Positions 42,426 to 50,974 of a stretch of 64,000 nt of DNA are shown piece after piece. The stretch comes from Ornithinibacter sp. (lineage in GTDB: Bacteria > Actinomycetota > Actinomycetes > Actinomycetales > Dermatophilaceae), in contig JAQSWG010000015.1 of NCBI GenBank assembly GCA_029266735.1, forward strand, positions 1-64,000, written 5' to 3'. The notes under the pieces are model-generated. The model was given only the letters and a program-made list of their open reading frames with translations. It was not told the origin of the DNA and made no database searches. The position numbers and the translations under genes are program-made. Each line of letters starts with the position of its first letter. Position 1 is the first letter of the stretch.

Positions 42426-43178
42426 TCACCAACCGGGTGAGGCCGACCACCCGGCATCCACGGGGATGGTGGTGCCCGTGATGCCGGATGCGGCGGGTGA
42501 GGCGAGGAAGGCGACGGTCGCCGCCACCTCCTCCGCCGTCACGGGACGGCCGAGGGCGGATGCCTTCCGCCACCGCTCCACCCCCTCGGGCCACGCCGTC
42601 TCCAGTCCCTCGCGGGCCACCAGGCCCGGGGCGACGGCGACGACCCGGATGCCTCGGGGACCGAGCTCGGTGGCCGCCGCGGCGGTGAGGTGGTGCAGCG
42701 CCGCCTTCGCGACGGCATACGGCGTGTGCCCCGGTGCGGGTCGGAGTCCCTCGATCGAGCCGATGACGACGACGACCCCCCCGCGTGCCAGACGCACGGC
42801 GGCGCGGTGGAGGAGGGCGGTCGTGGGGCGCAGACCTGCGCGGTGGAACGCGTCCCACATGGCGGTGTCCAGGTCATCCCAGTCGAGGTGGTCCTGGGGG
42901 AAGGCATTCAGCACGACGACGGTCACCGGACCGACAGCGTCGTGGCACCGCGTGAGGAGGTCGTCGCAGACGGCATCGAGGACGTCCCCCTCGTCGACGC
43001 CGAGGTCCGCATGGAGTGCCACGGCGTGTCGACCCATGCCCTGCACCTCGTGGACCACCCCCTCCGCCCCCTCGTGGTCGCTGCGGTAGTGGACACCGAC
43101 GTCGTGGCCGGCGGCTGCCAGGGCGATGGCCACCGCACGGCCGAGGCCACCGCTCGCGCCCGTGACGAGCGCGCTCAT
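42426..43178 (-). CDS. Short-chain dehydrogenase/reductase
   Basis: A 250-residue SDR: nucleotide motif TGASGGLGRA, catalytic Ser in VVIGSIEG, Y-X3-K (YAVAKAA) and C-terminal ITGTTIPVDAGW. It resembles pteridine-reductase-like and 3-oxoacyl-ACP-reductase-like SDRs, and the substrate is not readable. ATG overlaps the DUF985 stop (ATGA), so it belongs to the purine/methylthio-nucleoside gene set, last before the 144-base gap to the ABC importer. Confidence 0.88.
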   Translation of the reverse strand: MSALVTGASGGLGRAVAIALAAAGHDVGVHYRSDHEGAEGVVHEVQGMGRHAVALHADLGVDEGDVLDAVCDDLLTRCHDAVGPVTVVVLNAFPQDHLDWDDLDTAMWDAFHRAGLRPTTALLHRAAVRLARGGVVVVIGSIEGLRPAPGHTPYAVAKAALHHLTAAAATELGPRGIRVVAVAPGLVAREGLETAWPEGVERWRKASALGRPVTAEEVAATVAFLASPAASGITGTTIPVDAGWSASPGW

Positions 43179-43642
43179 CGCATCCGCCCGACCGGCTCGT
43201 CGCGGGTGAGCAGGGCGATCTCGGACGCGTACGAGGGGTACGACCGCACGAGCTCGTCGCGTCGCCCGAGCTCGAAGTGCTCCGGGCGGAAGGCGGGCGA
43301 GCACCAGCAGGCGAGCAGGCTCCAGTTCCCGAGCGTCGAGGCGCCCATCCAGGTGCCGCGCCGCACGAGGAACTGGCGGGCCTGTGGGCCGACGTAGTTC
43401 AGCACCCCCGAACCCCCCGGGCGCAGACGGAGCAGCGCGGCCGGAGAACCGTCGAGCCACTGCCACCCCTCGTCGATCGCGAGCCGGTGCATCGCCGAGA
43501 AGCCGTCCGGGGCGTCGGTGAGGAGCACGGTGATCGCGTTGAGGTGCTGCGTCCGCGGCCCTGCCACGAACCACGCGCCCTCCTCGGGGATCGGCTGCAT
43601 CCCGAGGCGCGCGATGACCTCCTCCGCGCTCTCCACCGTCAC
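43175..43642 (-). CDS. DUF985 cupin-like protein
   Basis: A 155-residue DUF985/cupin_5 family protein. The start AEEVIARLGMQPIPEEGAWF, TVLLTDAPDGFSAMHRL, the GSPAALLRL turn and C-terminal LLACWCSPAFRPEHFELGRRDEL are typical. The family has no firm function; a role as sugar-like isomerase or nucleotide-sugar-related cupin has been suggested. GTG 43642 overlaps the deaminase stop (GTGA) and is preferred over ATG 43663. Its position inside a coupled nucleoside operon suggests it acts on a ribose-derived intermediate, by inference. Confidence 0.8.
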   Translation of the reverse strand: MTVESAEEVIARLGMQPIPEEGAWFVAGPRTQHLNAITVLLTDAPDGFSAMHRLAIDEGWQWLDGSPAALLRLRPGGSGVLNYVGPQARQFLVRRGTWMGASTLGNWSLLACWCSPAFRPEHFELGRRDELVRSYPSYASEIALLTRDEPVGRMR

Positions 43643-45009
43643 GAGACGTCCACCGCCGCCCATGCCGCCTTCCCCCTCTCCCGAGCCCGGGCCACGACCG
43701 CCGGCACGTCGACGCGGGTGCTGCGCCGCCCGCGGACCACCGGCTCGCCGTCGACGAGGACGTCGGTGACGTCGCCACGGCCAGCCGCGAAGACGAGCAG
43801 CGCCTCGACGTCGTGAACGGGTGCCAGGTGGGGCGCCTGGAGGTCGAGGAGCACGAGATCTGCACGCTTGCCGACCTCCACCGACCCGATCTGGTCGCCC
43901 AGACCGAGGGCGCGCGCACCCTCGATCGTGCAGGCCCGGAGCACCTCGGCCGCGCTCGCCACATCCGGCCGCCCACTCGTGAGGCGGGCCAGCAGAGCCG
44001 CCTGTCGCATCACGAGCCACATGTCGAGGTCGTTGGAGCTGGAGCAGCCGTCGGTGCCGAGACCGATGCGGATGCCGCTCGAACGCACGTCCTCCCAGCG
44101 AAGTGCACCGCTGGCGAGCTTGAGGTTCGAACCGGGGCAGTGCCCCACAGCAGCGTGCGCGTCCCCGAGCAGCATCCGGTCCCCCTCGCTGAGGTGCACG
44201 CCGTGGCCGACGACGAGGGGGAGGTCGGGCTCGACCCAGCCGGCACGGGCCAGCACCTCGGTCGGCGAGGCGCCGTAGCGCTCGCGGATGCCGTCGTTCT
44301 CGGCCTCGTTCTCCGAGACGTGAGTGGTCAGGAGGCCCGGTCGAGGATCCTCGGCGAGGAGCGCGCGGAGCACGGTGACGACCTCGGCCAACCCGTCGGG
44401 TCCGCAGGTGTAGGTGGCGTGCGGCATCGCCGCGACGGGGATGCAGGGGCCGCCGACCCGGTCCAGGACGCCTGGCCAGGTGCGCAGGTTGTCGAGGCGC
44501 TCCTGCCAGGAGAGCCCGTCGGGCCCGGGCCCGTCGAAGAAGACCGGGCCGATGACGTGCCGGCTGCCGGCGACCACCGCGCCGCGGTGGGCGGCCTCGT
44601 GGTGGAAGTACATGTCGAGCTGCGTCGTGCAGCCGCCCAGGAGCGACTCGATCGCGCCGAGGGTGGCCCCCAGCTCGACCGTGTCGGGATCCATGACGGC
44701 TCCCTCGGCGGCCCAGACCCGGGTGAGGAAGCCTTGGAGGTCGACGTTCTCCGCGAGACCGCGCAGCAGGGTCATCGGGAGGTGGGTGTGGAGGTTGACC
44801 AGACCCGGCAACAGCAGCTTGCCACCGGCGTCGAGAACGGTCTCATCGGCAAGCCGGCTGGAGTCGCCGGCCTCCTTCGCGGCCGCCTCGGCTCGCGTGA
44901 TCTCGGTGATGACGCCGTCCTCGACGACGACCGTGGTGTCAAGAAGGATCGTGTCGGCGTCGTCGACCGTGACGACGTAGCCGGCGTTCACGATGCGGAC
45001 CCGGCTCAT
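43639..45009 (-). CDS. TRZ/ATZ-family amidohydrolase, probable methylthioadenosine or oxopurine deaminase
   Basis: 456 residues of the metal-dependent amidohydrolase family: metal ligands in LVNLHTHLPMTLLRGL, THVSENEAEN, VGHGVHLSEGD and the catalytic Asp in IGLGTDGCSSSNDLDM. The family includes MTA/SAH deaminase, 8-oxoguanine deaminase and chlorohydrolases. Overlap with the phosphorylase gene (ATGA) and that enzyme's apparent 6-oxopurine preference favour MTA (or adenosine-like) deamination to the inosine form. 8-Oxoguanine deaminase is the main alternative name. Confidence 0.85.
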   Translation of the reverse strand: MSRVRIVNAGYVVTVDDADTILLDTTVVVEDGVITEITRAEAAAKEAGDSSRLADETVLDAGGKLLLPGLVNLHTHLPMTLLRGLAENVDLQGFLTRVWAAEGAVMDPDTVELGATLGAIESLLGGCTTQLDMYFHHEAAHRGAVVAGSRHVIGPVFFDGPGPDGLSWQERLDNLRTWPGVLDRVGGPCIPVAAMPHATYTCGPDGLAEVVTVLRALLAEDPRPGLLTTHVSENEAENDGIRERYGASPTEVLARAGWVEPDLPLVVGHGVHLSEGDRMLLGDAHAAVGHCPGSNLKLASGALRWEDVRSSGIRIGLGTDGCSSSNDLDMWLVMRQAALLARLTSGRPDVASAAEVLRACTIEGARALGLGDQIGSVEVGKRADLVLLDLQAPHLAPVHDVEALLVFAAGRGDVTDVLVDGEPVVRGRRSTRVDVPAVVARARERGKAAWAAVDVS

Positions 45010-45797
45010 GGGGCGGGTTCTGTCGCAGCGTCGGGGTCGGGGAAGGTGGCCCGGGTGTGGACCAGCTCGTCGAGAACCGCGAGCACGTCGGCGGAGGTGG
45101 CGGAGAGGACCTCGGTGATCTCGTCCATGGTGATGGGCTCGTCGCTGTCGCCGACGCCCGAGGCGGGGTTGACGACCAGGGAGATCGCGGCATACCGCAG
45201 GCCCGCCTCGATGGCCAGGGTGACCTCAGGGACACCCGTCATCCCGGCCACGTCGGCGCCGGCCAGGCGGGCCAGCCGGATCTCCGCCCGCGTCTCGAAC
45301 CGCGGACCCTCGAACGCGGCATAGACGCCGCCGTCGCGGACCAGCCGGCCGGCCGCGGCGGCGGCGTCGAGGATCTCGCGGCGCACCGCCGGGTGGTACG
45401 GCTCCAGGACGTCGGTGTGCACGACCCCCTCGGGGCCGGAGCCATCGAAGAAGGTGACCGGGCGCTGTCTCGTGAAGTCGACGAAGTCCTCCAGGCAGAG
45501 CAGGTCGCCGGCCCTCAGGTCGGGGTCGATGCTGCCGGTGACGTTGACGGCCACGACGTCGCGAACCCCGAGGTCGGCGAGGGCCCGGATGTTCGCCCGG
45601 TAGTTGACGAGGTGAGGCGGGACGGAGTGGCCTGCGCCGTGCCGGGTGAGGAAGACCACCGGGATGCCGTGCCAGGTGCCGCGGGTGATCCAGGCGTCAC
45701 CGAAGGCGGTGGTGATCGTCTCCGGGGAGGGGTTCTCGAGAGCCGCGAGGTCGTAGAACCCCGTCCCGGCGATGATCCCCAGGGGCGGACGCGTCAT
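45006..45797 (-). CDS. Purine nucleoside phosphorylase, MTAP/MTIP type
   Basis: 263 residues of the PNP/MTAP class: GIIAGTGFYDLAALE, the phosphate site TRHGAGHSVPPHLVNYRANI, VNVTGSIDPDLRAGD, YAAFEGPRFETRAEIR and GMTGVPEVTLAIEAGLRYA. In MTAP the purine site has Asp residues; here the corresponding stretch is SLVVNPASG with Asn, which suggests 6-oxopurine specificity, as in S-methyl-5-thioinosine phosphorylase. With the adjacent deaminase this would salvage MTA as hypoxanthine and methylthioribose 1-phosphate. First gene of the leftward operon; ATG 45797 is 45 bases from the divergent GGT start. Confidence 0.88.
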   Translation of the reverse strand: MTRPPLGIIAGTGFYDLAALENPSPETITTAFGDAWITRGTWHGIPVVFLTRHGAGHSVPPHLVNYRANIRALADLGVRDVVAVNVTGSIDPDLRAGDLLCLEDFVDFTRQRPVTFFDGSGPEGVVHTDVLEPYHPAVRREILDAAAAAGRLVRDGGVYAAFEGPRFETRAEIRLARLAGADVAGMTGVPEVTLAIEAGLRYAAISLVVNPASGVGDSDEPITMDEITEVLSATSADVLAVLDELVHTRATFPDPDAATEPAP

Positions 45798-45842
45798 GAG
45801 CGGCCACGTTACCTCGCGAATCGCGGTGGCAGGATGCCCTCC

Positions 45843-47375
45843 ATGCGAGCACCCGTGGCCATCGCCGCCACGGGTCCCGTGTCCCTTGCCGCGGCGCAGC
45901 AGGTCGCCCGTGCAGGCGGCAACGCGGTCGATGTCGCCGTTGCCGCCGGCCTCGCCGCGATGAGCACGGAGCCGGGGATCGTCTCCCTCGCCGGCGGGGC
46001 GTTCGTGGCCGCATGGGCGGCTGGAGGGGAGCCGGTCGTCATCGACGGCAACGTCGAGATGCCCGGCCGCGGACTCGGGCTCGACCGGTTCGGGTCGGGC
46101 GTCCGGGAGGTCGTCACGGACTACGGCGGTGGGGTGCGCCTCCATGCTGGGCACGGCTCCGTGGCGACGCCCGGCGCGGTGACCGCCTGTGAGGTCGCGG
46201 TCGAGGAGCTGGGCCTGCTGCCGTGGCGCGACGTCGTCGCCCCAGCTGCGGCGGCCTGCCGCGACGGGTACCCGATCGGCGGGGCGGCGGCGCGGTACCT
46301 CGCCTTCACCGCCGACCCCCTGTTCGGTGCCGACCCCGAGGCCCATGGCGTCGTCACCCGGGCCGACGGCTCCCCGCTCGAGGCGGGGGACGTGGTGACG
46401 AACCACCCCCTCGCCGAGGTGCTCGACCTCGTCGCGGAGCAGGGGGCATCCGTGCTCACCACCGGTGAGGTGGGTCGGGCGATGGTCGAGTCCATGGAGG
46501 CACGCGGCGGCCTCGTGACCCACCGAGACCTCGCGGAGTACGCCGCGCTCCTCCGGGAACCCGTGCGCAGGAAGGTCGGTGACTGGGACCTCGCGGTCAA
46601 CCCACCACCATCGGTCGGCGGCCCGATGCTCGCGGCCATGCTGGGCGAGCTGGGACGTCGCGGGGACTGGCACTGGCCGGACATCATCGAGATCCAGCGC
46701 GCCGTGCTGAGCTACCGGCTCCAGGTGCACGACGTCGCCGAGGACCTGGATGCCGCGGGTCACGAGCTGCTGCTCTCGGTGGACCGCCACGGGCTGGCCG
46801 GCCTCCCCACGAGCTCGAGCACGGCGAACGTCTCCGTCGTCGATGCCGACGGCACCGCCTGCGCGGTCACCATGTCCAGTGGCTACGGTGCCGGCATCAC
46901 CGTCCCCGGCACGGGGATGCTCCTCAACAACGCCCTCGGCGAGCCGGAGCTCAACAAGCTGGGGCTCCACCGGCTGGTCCCCGGAACCCGGCTTGCATCC
47001 AACATGGCGCCCACCACGGGGCGCACCGCCGACGGCCGGGTGCTCGCCATCGGGTCCCCGGGCGCCGACCGGATCACGACCGCACTGATGCTCGTGCTGG
47101 GTCAGGGCTGCCTGCACGGCGCGGACCTCCGGCACGCCATCGAGGCGCCGCGGCTGCACGTGCGGTTCGACGAGGACGGCTCGACGGTCGTCGACCACGA
47201 GAGCGACCCGGACATCGCGAGCGCCGTCGACGCGGCGGGGGTGCGCGGTGTCGACCACGGCACCCTGCAGATGTACTTCGGTGGCGTCGGGGCGGCATAC
47301 CGGCGGGCTGACGGGTCCCTGGAGGCCGCCGGTGACCCTCGGCGCGAAGCAGCGGTGGCGGTCCTGGAGGCCTGA
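45843..47375 (+). CDS. Gamma-glutamyltransferase-family protein
   Basis: A 510-residue Ntn-hydrolase of the GGT family: N-terminal GGNAVDVAVAAGLAAMSTEPG and FVAAW, a central processing site SSSTANVSVVDADG with the likely nucleophile T327, and the C-terminal GMLLNNALGEPE and GSPGADRI. No signal peptide is seen, so it is cytoplasmic, unlike classical GGT. The real substrate may be another gamma-glutamyl or amide compound. It is divergent from the nucleoside operon across only 45 bases. ATG 45834 (MPSMRAP) is an alternative start. Confidence 0.87.
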   Translation: MRAPVAIAATGPVSLAAAQQVARAGGNAVDVAVAAGLAAMSTEPGIVSLAGGAFVAAWAAGGEPVVIDGNVEMPGRGLGLDRFGSGVREVVTDYGGGVRLHAGHGSVATPGAVTACEVAVEELGLLPWRDVVAPAAAACRDGYPIGGAAARYLAFTADPLFGADPEAHGVVTRADGSPLEAGDVVTNHPLAEVLDLVAEQGASVLTTGEVGRAMVESMEARGGLVTHRDLAEYAALLREPVRRKVGDWDLAVNPPPSVGGPMLAAMLGELGRRGDWHWPDIIEIQRAVLSYRLQVHDVAEDLDAAGHELLLSVDRHGLAGLPTSSSTANVSVVDADGTACAVTMSSGYGAGITVPGTGMLLNNALGEPELNKLGLHRLVPGTRLASNMAPTTGRTADGRVLAIGSPGADRITTALMLVLGQGCLHGADLRHAIEAPRLHVRFDEDGSTVVDHESDPDIASAVDAAGVRGVDHGTLQMYFGGVGAAYRRADGSLEAAGDPRREAAVAVLEA

Positions 47376-47584
47376 CCGGTGCTCGTGGTCGGCGTCCACT
47401 GACCGGATGCCGGCACCGCCCGGACACCTCTGGTGGGGGCCTTGGTAAAGCGGAGGGCGGCCCAAGGTAAAAGTTTGGTCTGGGGCGTGTTCGTGGTTCT
47501 GGATCGGCGCGTCCTGCGTGGTCCACTGACGCCGCGCCACGCCCACCGGCCGGCCACCACCCCCTTGTTGCGACAGGATCCGCG

Positions 47585-50500
47585 ATGACACCACCACTCC
47601 CCAGACGCGCGCGCGTGGCCCTCGCCTCGCTCGCCGCCGCCGCGCTCGCCACGGGCGCCGTCAGCACGACAGCCTCCGCCGAACCACCGCCCGCCACGAA
47701 GGCCGAGACCGGCCGCCTCAAGGCCCAGGACAAGAAGGACAAGCTCGGGGCGCACGACCGCACACTCCTGGCGCAGGCCCGCGCCGAGGGGGACCAGCGG
47801 GTGACGGTGATGCTCGCGACGACCAAGGGCTCGGCGAACTCCGTGGCGGCGGCCGTCAGAGCAGCCGGCGGCTTCACGGCCACCGTGAGCGAGCGGTACG
47901 GCTACATCAGCGCCACGGTTCCCACAGGACGGGTCGACGCGATCGCGAAGTCCACGTCCGTCGTCGCCGTCGACCTCAGCGAGTCCATCCCGCTGCCCGA
48001 GCCCCAGGACCTGGGCGCCGGAGCGGCGGCAGGCGCGACCGTGGCCGGCCCGGGGGCGGACACTCCCGACGACAACCCCTACATGCCGACGCGCGACATC
48101 GGCTCCGTCGCGTTCAAGACCGCGCACAGCGCCTGGGACGGCCGGGGGATCACCATCGGTGTCATCGACTCGGGTGTCGACCTCGACCACCCCGCCCTGC
48201 GCGAGACCACGACCGGTGAGCGCAAGATCGTCGACTGGGTCACCGGCACCCACCCGCTCCTCGAGAGCGACGGATCCTGGCGTCCCATGCTGACCTCGGT
48301 GACGGGTCCAACCTTCCCCGTGGCGGGCGCCGGCACGTGGACCGCTCCGTCCACCGGCACGTACAAGTTCAACCGTGTCTCCGAGAGCATCGCGGCCGCC
48401 GACGAGGCCGCCGGTGACTTCAACCGGGACGGGGACACCACGGACCGGTGGGGCATCCTCTACGACGAGGCATCGCACGACATCTGGGTCGACGTGAACC
48501 AGGACCAGACGTTCTCGCCGGCCGAGAGGATGCGGCCGTACAAGGAGAAGTTCGACGTGGGCCACTTCGGGGTCGACGACCCGGCCACCGCGGTCGCCGA
48601 GTCCATGCCCTTCGTCGTGGAGTACCGCGAGGACGTCGACCTGACTCCGGCCGGTCTGCCCGGCCAGAAGGCTGACTACGTCAGCATCGGCGTCGTCCAG
48701 GCGGCCCACGGCTCGCACGTCGCCGGCATCGCGGCCGGCAACGGCCTGTTCGGCGGGGCCGTCGACGGGCAGGCACCGGGCGCCAAGATCGTCTCCAGCC
48801 GCGCCTGCTCGTGGGGCGGCGGGTGCACGACCGTTGCGCTCACCGACGGCATGGTGGACCTCGTCAAGAACCGTGGCGTCGATGTCGTCAACATGTCGAT
48901 CGGCGGCCTGCCGGCCCTCAACGACGCCAACAACGCCCGGGCGAGGCTCTACGACAGCCTCATCGCGGACGGGGTCCAGCTCGTCATCTCGGCGGGGAAC
49001 AGCGGTCCCGGCATCAACACCATCGGTGACCCGTCGGTGGCCACGAACGTCGTCAGCGTCGGCTCCTCCATCACCAAGGAGACCTGGCTCGCCAACTACG
49101 GCTCGGAGGTCAGCACGCCGCTGACCCTGCACAACTACTCCTCTCGCGGCCCGCGCGAGGACGGCGGGTTCAAGCCCAACGTCATGGCACCCGGCTCGGC
49201 CATCTCGACGATCCCCACGTGGCAGGCCGGCTCCCCGGTCGCCGAGGCCGGCTACAGCCTCCCGCCGGGCTACGCCATGTTCAACGGCACGTCGATGGCT
49301 GCCCCGCAGACGGCGGGTGGCGTCGCGCTGCTTCTGTCCGCGGCCAAGGCCAGCGGCATCACGGTCACGACGCGGCAGCTGCGTGACTCCCTGTACACCT
49401 CCGCGGACTTCGTCCAGGGTGTGGAGGCGATCGCCCAAGGCGCGGGCCAGGTCGACATCCCGGCCACCTGGGCGCTGCTCAGCACTCGGCCCGTCTCTCG
49501 GGACTACACCGTGTCCGCGCCGGTCTGCACGCCGATCTCGGACTTCCTCGCCACCGCTGACACGGGGACCGGCGTCTACAACCGCTGTGACGCGGCCAAC
49601 GGGGGCCAGGCCTCGGGAGAGGACAAGGTGTACGAGGTGAGGGCGACCCGCACCACCGGCATCGCGGGCAGGGTCAGCCACAACCTCCGGCTCGTCGGCA
49701 ACGACGGCACCTTCTCGCTCCCCACCGCCAGCCGCCCCATGCCCAAGGGGGAGGCCGTGGACATCCCGGTCAAGGCGCGCACCAGCACCCCGGGTGTCCA
49801 CTCGGCCATCCTCGAGATCGACGACCCGGCCACGGCCGTCGTGGACCTCCGGGTCCTGCTCACCGTGGTGCTGTCCACGGACATCCCCGGGCCGTCGTTC
49901 GCCACCAGCACCTCCGGCACGGTGGAGCGGAACCTCACCAAGAGCCTGTTCGTCACCGTGCCCACCGGTGCCAAGGCGCTCCAGGTCAACCTCGCTGGCA
50001 TCGCCGGCCAGGACCAGGTCCGCTGGATCGCCATCAACCCCTACGGCGTCCCCGTGGAGTCGACGTCATCGCTGGTCTGCTACACGAACTTCAGCGCGCC
50101 CGGCTGCGACAGCACGTCCCGTGCCTACGCCAACCCGCTTCCGGGCATCTGGGAGATCGAGGTGGAGGCGCGCCGCACGTCGCCGAGCCTGGTCAACCCG
50201 TACCAGCTGAGCGTGGCGGCACAGGGCGTCACGGTCGACCCGGCCGTGCAGACCCTCGCTGAGGTCCAGGCCGGTCAGCCGGCGAACGTGTCGTGGAACG
50301 TCACGAACGCCTTCGGTGCCGCCTCGATGTCCGCGAAGGGTGGCAACCTCGGCAGCGCTGTCTCGGAACGCAAGTCCATCGCCAACGGTGGTTCGCAGAC
50401 CTTCACCGTGGTCGTCCCCGAGGGCGCTGAGCGTCTCACAGCGACGATCGGGCGTACCTCGGACCTCGGTGCGGACCTCGACCTCTACGTGCGGAACGCG

Positions 50501-50851
50501 GCCGGCACCATCGTGGGCCGGGCCGCCGACGGCGACTCGGAGGAGTCGGTGACGCTGACCAAGCCGACGGCAGGCACGTACACGGTGCAGGTTGCCGGCT
50601 ACGCCGTGCCCGCCGGCACCACGGAGTACGACTACCTCGACGTCTTCTTCTGGGACGCACTCGGGGCGCTCGGCACACCGGACACGACCGTGGAGCTCGG
50701 TGTGGGTGAGACCACCACGGTGGCCGGTACCGTCACGGCGAAGTCCGCTCCGGCGGCCGGCCGACAGCTGTTCGGCGAGATGAAGGTCGTCTCGACCGCC
50801 GGCGCCGTCCTCGGCACCGGATCGGTCCTCGTGGGTTCCGTGACTCCGTAA
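47585..50851 (+). CDS. Secreted subtilisin-family (S8) serine protease
   Basis: A 1088-residue exported protease: signal peptide (about 1-32, ending TTASA), an I9-like propeptide (about 70-130, VTVMLATTKGSANSV), then the S8 domain with triad D195 (VIDSGVDLDHP), H375 (HGSHVAGIAAG) and S570 (FNGTSMAAPQ). The D-to-H distance of 180 residues reflects a large insert that contains Ca-loop-like sequences (DFNRDGDTTD, DVNQDQTFSPAE). The C-terminal 450 residues form beta-rich domains (DLDLYVRNAAGT, pre-peptidase-type). ATG 47585. Upstream lies an AT-richer patch with two ggtaaa repeats. Confidence 0.92.
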   Translation: MTPPLPRRARVALASLAAAALATGAVSTTASAEPPPATKAETGRLKAQDKKDKLGAHDRTLLAQARAEGDQRVTVMLATTKGSANSVAAAVRAAGGFTATVSERYGYISATVPTGRVDAIAKSTSVVAVDLSESIPLPEPQDLGAGAAAGATVAGPGADTPDDNPYMPTRDIGSVAFKTAHSAWDGRGITIGVIDSGVDLDHPALRETTTGERKIVDWVTGTHPLLESDGSWRPMLTSVTGPTFPVAGAGTWTAPSTGTYKFNRVSESIAAADEAAGDFNRDGDTTDRWGILYDEASHDIWVDVNQDQTFSPAERMRPYKEKFDVGHFGVDDPATAVAESMPFVVEYREDVDLTPAGLPGQKADYVSIGVVQAAHGSHVAGIAAGNGLFGGAVDGQAPGAKIVSSRACSWGGGCTTVALTDGMVDLVKNRGVDVVNMSIGGLPALNDANNARARLYDSLIADGVQLVISAGNSGPGINTIGDPSVATNVVSVGSSITKETWLANYGSEVSTPLTLHNYSSRGPREDGGFKPNVMAPGSAISTIPTWQAGSPVAEAGYSLPPGYAMFNGTSMAAPQTAGGVALLLSAAKASGITVTTRQLRDSLYTSADFVQGVEAIAQGAGQVDIPATWALLSTRPVSRDYTVSAPVCTPISDFLATADTGTGVYNRCDAANGGQASGEDKVYEVRATRTTGIAGRVSHNLRLVGNDGTFSLPTASRPMPKGEAVDIPVKARTSTPGVHSAILEIDDPATAVVDLRVLLTVVLSTDIPGPSFATSTSGTVERNLTKSLFVTVPTGAKALQVNLAGIAGQDQVRWIAINPYGVPVESTSSLVCYTNFSAPGCDSTSRAYANPLPGIWEIEVEARRTSPSLVNPYQLSVAAQGVTVDPAVQTLAEVQAGQPANVSWNVTNAFGAASMSAKGGNLGSAVSERKSIANGGSQTFTVVVPEGAERLTATIGRTSDLGADLDLYVRNAAGTIVGRAADGDSEESVTLTKPTAGTYTVQVAGYAVPAGTTEYDYLDVFFWDALGALGTPDTTVELGVGETTTVAGTVTAKSAPAAGRQLFGEMKVVSTAGAVLGTGSVLVGSVTP

Positions 50852-50867
50852 CCCCACCTGTCCGATC

Positions 50868-50904
50868 ACTGGACCCCACGGCCGTTCGGGCCGTGGGGTC
50901 CAGT
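50868..50904. terminator. Bidirectional terminator, subtilase/MATE
   Basis: Perfect 16-bp stem actggaccccacggcc / ggccgtggggtccagt with loop gttcg, between the convergent stops of the subtilase (50851) and MATE (50975) genes. Confidence 0.85.
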
Positions 50905-50974
50905 GCGTGTCGTCACGCCACGGGCTTGGCCCACCCCGGCGGGCGAGTCCCGCCGTCGTGCCGGTCCTTCAAGG

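Noticed and set aside
47440-47480. ggtaaa motifs here and at 8170 and 20040 as a shared operator
   Set aside because: Only short AT-rich hexamers with no constant spacing or symmetry. Not enough to call a site.
45006-47597. Fused 863-aa ORF containing the phosphorylase
   Set aside because: The in-frame extension beyond ATG 45797 is antisense to the GGT-like gene and shows no similarity. The phosphorylase starts with its own GIIAGTGFYD motif.
47102-49801. 899-aa minus-strand ORF antisense to the subtilase
   Set aside because: Shadow of a clear secreted protease with signal peptide and catalytic triad. No domain recognised.
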